From Candidatus Kaiserbacteria bacterium (GTDB lineage: Bacteria; Patescibacteriota; Minisyncoccia; Phycocordibacterales; UBA2100): a DNA stretch of 55,858 bases. The position numbers were made by a program, and so were the translations under genes. How positions within the stretch are numbered: the stretch's first letter is position 1; each line of letters opens with the position of its first letter. Under the pieces are notes generated by a model. The model saw only the letters and a list, made by a program, of their open reading frames with translations. It did no database searches and had not been told where the DNA came from. Positions 8,664-16,586 of the stretch are shown in pieces. The stretch lies in contig JAHFMV010000007.1 in assembly GCA_023267655.1 (NCBI GenBank), forward strand, positions 1-55,858. The letters run 5' to 3'.

Positions 8664-9078
8664 TCACACAATCCGTCACGGATGTGCAGAGTACTTGGTT
8701 GGATGTGCCGCTATCGAACGACGCGTCACCGCCAAAGAGCGTGTTGCGCAGGAGTGCAAGGATGCCCCAGACGGAAAACATCACAAAAAGAGCGATGATC
8801 CCCCAGAGGATCTGCTGGCGAAATTTATCCGACATGCTCTCTTTCGACTCCGCAAAATTCGAGACGGTACCGTAGAAAAAGACGACGATGCCGAGCGTGA
8901 GCGAAACACCGATACCACCATTGATGAGATTGGTCGCCAAATCCGCAAGCTCCGAATACGTCCGCGGTGCAGCAAAGACCGCCGCAGGCACTGCGAGGAC
9001 AAAGAGTGCAAGGAAAAATGGATTCATGAGCCCAAGATTTGGCGCACCGTCGCACCGATGAGCGTCGAGAGCACCCAT
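8656..9078 (-). CDS. Small T4SS-pilin/TrbC-like membrane protein (paralog 4; start uncertain)
   Basis: SLTLGIVVFFYGTVSNFAESKESMSDKFRQQILWGIIALFVMFSVWGILALL. Confidence 0.65.
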   Translation of the reverse strand: MGALDAHRCDGAPNLGLMNPFFLALFVLAVPAAVFAAPRTYSELADLATNLINGGIGVSLTLGIVVFFYGTVSNFAESKESMSDKFRQQILWGIIALFVMFSVWGILALLRNTLFGGDASFDSGTSNQVLCTSVTDCVIE

Positions 9079-9371
9079 GCGCCAAGGATGAGAATCGTGC
9101 CGACGATCACGTACGTGAAATTTTCATGCGCTTTTTTGATTTCAGCGGAATTACCGCGCGCCATGATGTATTTGAATCCGGCGTAGACCATAAACGCGAC
9201 AATGATTGGCAGCGCGATCATAATAATCGTCTGCAAAAAGCCTTCGATGAACTGTTCGATCGAGGAAAATTTGAGCGGGTTTTCGAGCGTCGCGCCGGTT
9301 TGGGCAAACACCGGCGCAGCCGCCGCCCACACAAGTACCGCCGCACTAATTTTTGGGAAAAGTCTTTTCAT
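9024..9371 (-). CDS. T4SS-pilin/TrbC (VirB2-like) membrane protein (paralog 5)
   Basis: Signal peptide then FLQTIIMIALPIIVAFMVYAGFKYIMARGNSAEIKKAHENFTYVIVGTILILGAWVLSTLI. Confidence 0.75.
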   Translation of the reverse strand: MKRLFPKISAAVLVWAAAAPVFAQTGATLENPLKFSSIEQFIEGFLQTIIMIALPIIVAFMVYAGFKYIMARGNSAEIKKAHENFTYVIVGTILILGAWVLSTLIGATVRQILGS

Positions 9372-9373
9372 AC

Positions 9374-10708
9374 TTATTGTGCTGTTATTTGTCGCATAGC
9401 TTGTTCGGCCCGTTGCAGAGCCTCGGTGATTTTCGCAGCACCCGAGGTTATAGACTCAATCATATCGCGAAAAATGACATCGGTCGCCTGTGGATTCGGA
9501 TCTTCCCATGTCGCCGCAATGATCGCTTGCTTGTTAATAAGCGCATCATTCCCTTGCGCTGGCTGTGCAAGTACATCGCGTCGCGCTGACGCTTGCCCGA
9601 GCACCGTCGCGATTGCCGCGGAACCCGCGGGAGATGCGAGCAGGTACGCGGCGGTCAGCGCTCCCGGCGCATTTTTAGACGTCTTCGGCACGGCGAAACC
9701 ATATGCAACTGCCATGTCGGTCGATTTGTCCAGATTGCGCAGCTGCGGGATCGGCGCAATCGCAAAATTTAAATTCGGATTTAGCTGGCGAATGAGTGCG
9801 TTTTCGCTCGCGCGTCCGACATACAATGCAAGGTCACCCGCGCCGAAATCGGTGCGCGACGACGGTAGCGACCGATTCCAACTGTACGAATCTTTCGATG
9901 GGTCGGCGAACGTCGTATAGAAATTGAGCGCGCTTTCCGCCGGCTGCGCGACGCTGCTGGAGCGCGTGAGAAGCGACGGCGTGAGAGTGCCGGTGTTATC
10001 ACGTGCGGTGATCGAAGCGCCAGCCTGCAACATAAGGAGCGAGATGATGTCTTTCGCATGATCGATATTGCGATATTCGCCGAGCGCGACCGTAGCTTTT
10101 TTAATCGTGCGTGTTTCGTCACAGCCGACGACTGTCATTTTTGTCGCATTTATGTGCTGACAGTCGGTAATGGTGCGCGCCATGTCAAAAATTTCGTCCC
10201 AATACTGCGGCGGCTTTGAAAATCCTGCGGAGGACAAGAGGTCGCGGTTCCAGTACAAGACATACGGATCAACGGTAAGCGGCACGGCAAGTACGCCTTC
10301 CTGTCCCATAAACGGATTCGCGGCTTCGAGGAAAAGTGTCCGGAATTGATCCTGCGAAAATTGCGCGTACGGTACGGCGGCGATTTTCGGCGCATCGATG
10401 ACGGCGTTGTCCTGTCGCAGTATGTACAAATCGGGCCCCGTGCCGGATGCGAGCGCATTGGTGAGGTCGGTCTCAAACGTCTCCGCGTTTTTTCGCACGT
10501 ACGTCACTTGGCGGAGGCGGCCGTCATCTTCGGACAATTGTCGGATAATCGTCTGCATCGCAACATCATCAAAGGGTCCCCAGATAACGACAGGTCCGAT
10601 CGTGCTCCCGGAATTACTGCCGACAAGAAAGGCGAAAATGAGGATGCCGGCCACCGCAAACGACCCGAAGATCGCGAGGAGGATGATCTGGAATGCGGAC
10701 ATCTTCAT
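9374..10708 (-). CDS. ABC transporter extracellular solute-binding protein (sugar-type)
   Basis: IWGPFDDVAMQTIIRQLSEDDGR...GPDLYILRQDN...VLYWNRDLLSSAGFSKPPQYWDEI. Confidence 0.85.
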   Translation of the reverse strand: MKMSAFQIILLAIFGSFAVAGILIFAFLVGSNSGSTIGPVVIWGPFDDVAMQTIIRQLSEDDGRLRQVTYVRKNAETFETDLTNALASGTGPDLYILRQDNAVIDAPKIAAVPYAQFSQDQFRTLFLEAANPFMGQEGVLAVPLTVDPYVLYWNRDLLSSAGFSKPPQYWDEIFDMARTITDCQHINATKMTVVGCDETRTIKKATVALGEYRNIDHAKDIISLLMLQAGASITARDNTGTLTPSLLTRSSSVAQPAESALNFYTTFADPSKDSYSWNRSLPSSRTDFGAGDLALYVGRASENALIRQLNPNLNFAIAPIPQLRNLDKSTDMAVAYGFAVPKTSKNAPGALTAAYLLASPAGSAAIATVLGQASARRDVLAQPAQGNDALINKQAIIAATWEDPNPQATDVIFRDMIESITSGAAKITEALQRAEQAMRQITAQ

Positions 10709-10989
10709 ACCGTTAGAGATAGGAAGCGCTTCAAGCGACTTTTGAGATATCGTTTACCCATACCTGTTTTAAGAAATATCTCCCGAGTACGCGCGTCAAT
10801 CTCATTCTTGCACATTTCGTAATATATTAACTCAAGCGGCCGCCTGCCTTTGGTTGAACGCGTCTCCCCCTCGGCATGTTGCTTGAAGCGCTTCCGTAAA
10901 TCACCTGTCGATCCAGTGTATGTCTCACCATCCTTAAGACTTCGCAGTACGTAAGTATACCAACTTCTATCATCTCTAACGGTATTCAT
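10705..10989 (-). CDS. GIY-YIG nuclease domain protein
   Basis: WYTYVLRSLKDGETYTGSTGDLRKRFKQHAEG, a GIY-YIG superfamily pattern. Confidence 0.9.
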   Translation of the reverse strand: MNTVRDDRSWYTYVLRSLKDGETYTGSTGDLRKRFKQHAEGETRSTKGRRPLELIYYEMCKNEIDARTREIFLKTGMGKRYLKSRLKRFLSLTV

Positions 10990-11570
10990 ACCTTTGTCTT
11001 CCTGAATAGTAACCCATAGTGGTGCGCACCGGCGGTAAATTCTTTTACAAACGTCATTTCAACCGCACGGGCAAGCGTGAGCACGTCTTCTTTTCTCACA
11101 ACGTCGTCTTTGTGCGGACCCATGCCGTCAAAAGAATCCGACCAATCGATGATCGCGAGTCGGCCACTCGGGCGTAGAATCCGTTTTGCTTCGGCTATCA
11201 CGGCACGCTTATCATCGACTTGAAAAAGAAGATTTGAAATAAGGACAAGTTCAAGCGCGTTATCCGCTATTTTCGATCCGCCCGGCTCTTCGAGGTCGGC
11301 CCATAATATTTCAACGGTATCGAATCCTTTCTTTTTTGCTTCGTTCAGGGTGCGGCGCAGGAGATCCTTTTGGATGTCAATCGCATAGACATGGCCGGTT
11401 CCCTGGAGTTCTTTCGCGATCGCGAGCACGTACGCGCCTGAGCCCGAGCCGAAATCAGCAACTTTCATTCCCGGTTGTATCCCGAGCGCCGCGACATTCC
11501 GTACAGGATGCGCAAAATTCTTGTGCGCATGCGAAAAAACTCCCGCGTCTCCCATTCGCGCGTGTGACAT
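10986..11570 (-). CDS. Class I SAM-dependent methyltransferase
   Basis: GMKVADFGSGSGAYVLAIAKEL...AIDIQKDLLRRTLNEA; start placed at MSHARMGDAG. Confidence 0.85.
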   Translation of the reverse strand: MSHARMGDAGVFSHAHKNFAHPVRNVAALGIQPGMKVADFGSGSGAYVLAIAKELQGTGHVYAIDIQKDLLRRTLNEAKKKGFDTVEILWADLEEPGGSKIADNALELVLISNLLFQVDDKRAVIAEAKRILRPSGRLAIIDWSDSFDGMGPHKDDVVRKEDVLTLARAVEMTFVKEFTAGAHHYGLLFRKTKV

Positions 11571-11635
11571 GTCTCTATTATATATCCAAAAAAGGCTATC
11601 ACTTCGGCCGCAGCGGAAAGCGTGGATAGAAAAGT

Positions 11636-11668
11636 TAAACGGCCCAATTACACCATATGGGCCGTTTA
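11636..11668. repeat. Palindromic repeat PR-1, copy 1
   Basis: TAAACGGCCCAATTACACCATATGGGCCGTTTA; near-identical inverted copy at 16394-16425. Confidence 0.8.
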
Positions 11669-11755
11669 CTCCCACTAAGCGTATTCACCGCTGCGGCTTG
11701 CCGAGAGCGTTTGCTGTGCTTTACTTGTGGTATACAAGACAACTAACGCTGACCT

Positions 11756-12370
11756 ATGGCATTTGAATTCAAATCAGAAAAAAAAGACACGGTGGTGCGG
11801 AACGAAGAGAAAGCGTACGACATGGCGGAAGCAGAGATGGAGGCGCGAGAACTCAAGGTGGAGTACAAGCGATATCTGGACGATCCGGCGGCATTCGTGC
11901 GCGAGGAGGCGGCGCATGTTGAAGCAAAAAAGCAAGAAGGTATCACCGCCCAATCATTAGCGCAAGATTTTGTCGTCCTCGCGCAAGAGAGCGTGCACTT
12001 GGATGATTTTGATGCATGGGCAAACGCCGTGAGCCACCGCGAGGGCAAGCGTTTCGACTACCTCCAGTCGCTTACATCAAAAAGCAACATGCAGTTGCAT
12101 GCAGACATCGTTCAGTTTCGCATCAGCGAAATGATATACCGTCGCACACTCGCGTGGTATGACGGAAAGAAAAAAGGAACAGCGCTCGAAACATCAATCG
12201 CGAGTGACAAATTTTATGCCAACTATATTCTGCGCATGACGAATCCTTCCGCAGATGGAGTGATAGACGCGTTCGTGGGTCTCGAAGAAGGATTGGAAGA
12301 TATGGCGGAACAGCGTGAAGCCGCCACGGCGGAACTGCAGCGACGAAAAGAACTCAAGCAAGCAGCCTGA
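11756..12370 (+). CDS. Hypothetical protein (charged, helical)
   Basis: 204-aa ORF with no competing ORF. Confidence 0.6.
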   Translation: MAFEFKSEKKDTVVRNEEKAYDMAEAEMEARELKVEYKRYLDDPAAFVREEAAHVEAKKQEGITAQSLAQDFVVLAQESVHLDDFDAWANAVSHREGKRFDYLQSLTSKSNMQLHADIVQFRISEMIYRRTLAWYDGKKKGTALETSIASDKFYANYILRMTNPSADGVIDAFVGLEEGLEDMAEQREAATAELQRRKELKQAA

Positions 12371-13255
12371 TTAAGCGGAAATCAGCGGCATGGCGGCGAT
12401 GCGCCCTCTTTCAATACCGCGACGATACACTCGTTCTAGTTTCCCTTTATCCGTACAAAAGCTGGAATAACGGAGATCGTTTCGTATAAAGACGACGTTT
12501 TTGTGTGCTGCGAGTTGCGCGGTGTAATCAGTAAAGAGTCTTTGGATGTACTTCTTGCCGAGGTGTTTTCCGTACAAAATAGAGATGGCGTGGCCGGCGA
12601 GAAGGTAGAGCGGGTACAGAAGCATTTTCGACAATTGGTTGTCTTTTTGTGATTGGACGAAAATAAAGAGCTTGTCGGGATTGCGCGTCACCAATTCGAG
12701 GTCAAGCTCGCTCGGCACCGTGCCACCGTCGATATAGCGCTTTCCCCCGACTTCGACCGCGCTCGTCGATAACGGTCCGCATTGCGACGTTGCCATCAAT
12801 TTTTCAAACACGTTCGTTTTTGCGGGAAGGTATAGCGGTCCGCCTGTTTCGATATCAATGACTTTTACATGGAATTCGATCTCCGATTTCTCAAATGCAC
12901 CCACATCTAATGCACAATCGGAATTTCTCGCAACATCGGCGACATATCCGACGTTTATGTAATCCGGAATCTTCACATGCCGATTGTTCCTGAAGAAAAA
13001 TATCTTGAGCAGATACCGGAGGAAATTCTTCCTGATGAAATCAGGTTTCGTGAGGTATTCGGTGAAAAAACGTAACGGCACGTCGGTCTGACCCGATACG
13101 AAATACACTCCGACATCCGCGCCTGATGAAGTGCCATAGACGGCGCGAACGCGACCCCGCGATCTCTTGTTTATCTCACTCAAAACTCCCGCCACAAAAA
13201 TCCCCATCATTCCCCCATCGCCGAGGATGAATATGATGTCTTTTTTAGAATCCAT
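12371..13255 (-). CDS. Patatin-like phospholipase
   Basis: IFILGDGGMMGIFVAGVLSEI, VYGTSSGADVGVYF, DGGTVPSELD. Confidence 0.82.
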   Translation of the reverse strand: MDSKKDIIFILGDGGMMGIFVAGVLSEINKRSRGRVRAVYGTSSGADVGVYFVSGQTDVPLRFFTEYLTKPDFIRKNFLRYLLKIFFFRNNRHVKIPDYINVGYVADVARNSDCALDVGAFEKSEIEFHVKVIDIETGGPLYLPAKTNVFEKLMATSQCGPLSTSAVEVGGKRYIDGGTVPSELDLELVTRNPDKLFIFVQSQKDNQLSKMLLYPLYLLAGHAISILYGKHLGKKYIQRLFTDYTAQLAAHKNVVFIRNDLRYSSFCTDKGKLERVYRRGIERGRIAAMPLISA

Positions 13256-13257
13256 AG

Positions 13258-15081
13258 CTACTCGGATGACAGTGAAGAAGGCAAGAAACCCCCTGCCTGC
13301 ATGTGCCAGAGTTTTGCGTATTTACCGTCTGCTTTTAGTAATTCGTCGTGCGTCCCATCTTCCACGATTTTCCCGTTTTCTAGGAAAATGATGCGGTCCA
13401 TGTGAGAGAGCGTCGAGAGGCGGTGCGCAATTGCGATCACCGTCTTCCCTTCCATCAAGCTCGCGAGGCCTTTCTGGATTTTCTGTTCGCTGTCGCTATC
13501 CAGCGCGCTCGTGGCTTCGTCAAGCAGAAAGAGTGGCCGGTCAGCAAGGATGGCTCGCGCGACCGCGATGCGTTGGCGTTGGCCGCCGGAGAGTTTGATG
13601 CCGCGTTCGCCGACGATGCTTTCGTAGCCGTGCGGAAGCGTCTCAATGAATTCACTCGCGTAGGCGAGTTGTGCGGCGCGTTCGATATCGCTTCGCGATG
13701 CAGCGGCTGATCCATACGCGATATTTTCCGCGATCGACGCGTGAAAAAGCGACGTATCCTGCGAAATGTACGAAATATGCGAGCGCACGAATTCTTGCGT
13801 GAAATTACGGATGTCGGCCCCATTTAACAGGATCGCGCCCTTTTGCGGATCGAAAAAGCGCAGTAAGAGATTCGCAAAGGTCGTCTTCCCTGCGCCGGAG
13901 AGACCCACGATGCCGACTTTCCCTCCCGATTCGACAGTGATCGAAAAACGATTCAACACTGGCTCGTGCGTGTAGCCAAACGTGACATTGCGATATTCGA
14001 CCTGCACCCGTTCATGCTTTTTCTCCGGCACATGGTCGCCGTCAAGAATCGCCGGCGCGACGATGAGATCGGAGAGATTCTGTTGGGCTTCGCCGCGATA
14101 GCGGATAAAATCGGCGAGCCGCGGTCCCATTTCCCACACGACGCCGTAGAGACGGAAACCGACGCCCGCAACGAACACAACTTCGCCGATCGTGATCAGT
14201 GCGTTCCTGTAGAGAAGTGTACTGATGCCGATGAGCCCTGCGCAGAGCAGAAAAATCGAGAGTCCCTGAAAATGATAGAGGAGAACGTCCCAGAACCCCA
14301 GCCACTTGTACGCTTGCGTTTCCGCGTCTATCTGCTCGTATACTTTCGTGAGACTCTCACGCTTCCCGTACACTTTGACTGCACCGATATTCCCATACAC
14401 GTCGACAAGAGTACCAGTCGTTCGCGCTTCTTGGAGAGCCCACTCCTCCGCTCGCGAATTCATTTTCTTTGCAAGGAAGAAATAACCGCAGAGAAGATAC
14501 AGCACCCACACCGCAAGAAAAATCCCGTAGTCGTAATACACAGATCCCAACACCACTATCGTCATCACGGCGAGCGCGGAATTTTCGATGATGTCGTTCG
14601 TGGTGATGAGAACAAGCCTTTCGAGCGCGTCTGCCGTCGCCGCTATTTTGTGCGCGATCTCTCCCGCAAAACGATCGGCGAAATAACCGAACGACAGCGA
14701 GGATGTGTGGTTGAACAGGGCTTTTTTCGTGTTCGTGCGTACCTGCGCCCGCACGAAAATCTCACAAATGTGGCCGATGCGATAACATATCTCGTAGCAA
14801 AGAACGATCGTGAGAAGCGAAATGAGCAACCATTTAATGTTCGCGCCGGTATGCAACGTGAGCGTGTCGATGACTTTGCCGAGGATGTACGAAACCAAGA
14901 GGAGTGCGATCGAGCCTCCGGCGTAAAATACGATATTGGGCACGAGCCATTTCCAAACGGGCTTGTTGACGGCGAGGAAGAACGACAAAGGGGTGGTGTG
15001 TCGGTCGGGATGCAAGGTCGGCATTGCAGGCAGCATAGCATCAGCATGTACCGCGTGGCGAAGGTGGTATAGTTGGGGCAT
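13258..15081 (-). CDS. ABC transporter ATP-binding protein/permease (exporter type; start uncertain)
   Basis: VGIVGLSGAGKTTFANLLLRFF, LSGGQRQRIAVARAILADRPLFLLDEATSALD. Confidence 0.93.
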   Translation of the reverse strand: MPQLYHLRHAVHADAMLPAMPTLHPDRHTTPLSFFLAVNKPVWKWLVPNIVFYAGGSIALLLVSYILGKVIDTLTLHTGANIKWLLISLLTIVLCYEICYRIGHICEIFVRAQVRTNTKKALFNHTSSLSFGYFADRFAGEIAHKIAATADALERLVLITTNDIIENSALAVMTIVVLGSVYYDYGIFLAVWVLYLLCGYFFLAKKMNSRAEEWALQEARTTGTLVDVYGNIGAVKVYGKRESLTKVYEQIDAETQAYKWLGFWDVLLYHFQGLSIFLLCAGLIGISTLLYRNALITIGEVVFVAGVGFRLYGVVWEMGPRLADFIRYRGEAQQNLSDLIVAPAILDGDHVPEKKHERVQVEYRNVTFGYTHEPVLNRFSITVESGGKVGIVGLSGAGKTTFANLLLRFFDPQKGAILLNGADIRNFTQEFVRSHISYISQDTSLFHASIAENIAYGSAAASRSDIERAAQLAYASEFIETLPHGYESIVGERGIKLSGGQRQRIAVARAILADRPLFLLDEATSALDSDSEQKIQKGLASLMEGKTVIAIAHRLSTLSHMDRIIFLENGKIVEDGTHDELLKADGKYAKLWHMQAGGFLPSSLSSE

Positions 15082-15424
15082 GATTGAAGAAATGACGCCA
15101 AAGCTGCCGGACCCGATCGAACAAGCTCCCGAACATATTCCTGCGGATGAGGAGGTACGCGCTATTTTCGAACGACTGCTCGGCGGAAAAGAATATAATC
15201 ATGTGCGTAGGTTCGAAGATGCGCGAGGTTTGTATTTATGGGACATCGCCGTCACCGAAACAGACGGTCATACCGAATATGATTATTTGAGAAAAGGACG
15301 TTACGCGCAGGGTGAATGTTCGGTAACCCGGATCGACGTTACGTATTACGACGACAAAGATGTTCCCATTAGCGGACACTCGATAGCGATGTACGAGAAT
15401 GGAGCGTGGAAATTGACTCCGTAA
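15080..15424 (+). CDS. Hypothetical protein
   Basis: ATG at 15080 within the longer ORF; 114 aa. Confidence 0.6.
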   Translation: MIEEMTPKLPDPIEQAPEHIPADEEVRAIFERLLGGKEYNHVRRFEDARGLYLWDIAVTETDGHTEYDYLRKGRYAQGECSVTRIDVTYYDDKDVPISGHSIAMYENGAWKLTP

Positions 15425-15472
15425 TCCGCTTCCGGCATACTCATGATTTTCAAAAAGCTGTAAAATATCAAC

Positions 15473-15979
15473 ATGGCTGATGATGACGCGGCACAAACTC
15501 TCCCGCCTGAAGAGGCGGTTGCACAAGAAATTCCCGTGGCACCGGTAAAAGAAAACCCTGCGCAAGAAACACCGGCCACAGAGACGTTGTCTGAAGCTGC
15601 GCCAGCTGAGACTTCTCCAATTGAATCGGCTTCTGAAGCGCCCACAACTACGACAGAAGCGGAAGCTCCTGACGAGCCCGAGACTTCAGCTCTACAACCG
15701 ACGACACGGCTACAATCATCTGCACCGAATCCGCCAGCATCAATCGTGAACGACCTTCTTATTAAAGCCCGCGCTGCGATCCAGATAAAAAAGCAGAAGA
15801 AACTCGACCGCATCATGGAAATAGTCGCTGCGGAAGGTTCGATCGCGAATGATCGGGTCGAAAAAAATCTTCACGTCGGCGACACGATCGCTACACGTTA
15901 TCTCGACCAGCTCGTGAAAGAAGGCAGATTAGAGCGCGTCGGAGAGACCGGAAAAGCCGTCAGATACGAAAAACTCTAA
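15473..15979 (+). CDS. Hypothetical protein with Pro/Glu/Thr-rich N-terminus and winged-helix-like C-terminus
   Basis: MEIVAAEGSIANDRVEKNLHVGDTIATRYLDQLVKEGRLERVGETGKAVRYEKL. Confidence 0.65.
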   Translation: MADDDAAQTLPPEEAVAQEIPVAPVKENPAQETPATETLSEAAPAETSPIESASEAPTTTTEAEAPDEPETSALQPTTRLQSSAPNPPASIVNDLLIKARAAIQIKKQKKLDRIMEIVAAEGSIANDRVEKNLHVGDTIATRYLDQLVKEGRLERVGETGKAVRYEKL

Positions 15980-16034
15980 CGACCCAGCACCATAGTGCGT
16001 TTAATGTCGAAAATCATTTCATTGATATACATAT

Positions 16035-16367
16035 ATGGACTGGCGTTTGATCGGACTTCTCGGGCTTAACTTTATCTTCTCGACTACGGGAGACAGCGTT
16101 TCCAAAATATGGGCAATGCATCCGCATTTGAAGTGGGCGTTCATTACGATTGGCTTCAGTATCTGCGCGGCCATCAGCTGGATGCTCGTCGTCCGACGAG
16201 CTGGTCTTGCCGTGGGAAGTTCGATTATGCTGCTTTTGACGATGCTTTCTACGGTGCTCATAGGATTATTGCTTTTTAAAGAGCAGGTCACGCGAGGACA
16301 AAGCGCCGGCCTTGTGCTCGGTTTTCTGGCCGCGCTTTTCTTGTTGAATATAATCCGAATTCCTTAA
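16035..16367 (+). CDS. Small multidrug resistance/EamA-like membrane protein
   Basis: 4-TM 110-aa ORF; SIMLLLTMLSTVLIGLLLFKEQVTRGQSAGLVLGFLAALFLL. Confidence 0.65.
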   Translation: MDWRLIGLLGLNFIFSTTGDSVSKIWAMHPHLKWAFITIGFSICAAISWMLVVRRAGLAVGSSIMLLLTMLSTVLIGLLLFKEQVTRGQSAGLVLGFLAALFLLNIIRIP

Positions 16368-16393
16368 AAGAACGCAAACGCATGGGAAAGCTC

Positions 16394-16425
16394 TAACGGC
16401 CCATATGGTGTATTTGGGCCGTTTA
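16394..16425. repeat. Palindromic repeat PR-1, copy 2 (inverted relative to copy 1)
   Basis: TAACGGCCCATATGGTGTATTTGGGCCGTTTA. Confidence 0.8.
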
Positions 16426-16436
16426 GGCCTGACCTT

Positions 16437-16584
16437 TAGCGAGACGGTACCCGCGGGAGCAACTTCCAGAGAACATCGCGCAGCAAATACAAATACGTGA
16501 TGACATACAGTAGTAGATGTGACGTCATAAAATCCAGACAGGTTCGCGTTCGGGTGGAAGTTGCTCCCGCGGGTACCGCGAGCG
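16437..16584 (+). ncRNA. Candidate structured RNA element, copy A
   Basis: Perfect 22-bp terminal stem (16446-16467/16556-16577) enclosing an 88-nt core shared with 30488-30634. Confidence 0.6.
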
Positions 16585-16586
16585 CC

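Noticed and set aside
9039-9920. 293-aa + strand ORF across the pilin and solute-binding genes
   Set aside because: Antisense shadow ORF with no recognisable domain
13966-15072. 368-aa + strand ORF antisense to the ABC exporter
   Set aside because: Composition of a shadow ORF (His/Arg/Glu-rich), opposite a well-supported gene
16467-16556. Candidate RNA as retron msr/msd or group I/II intron
   Set aside because: No reverse transcriptase nearby, no intron core motifs recognised, elements lie between genes
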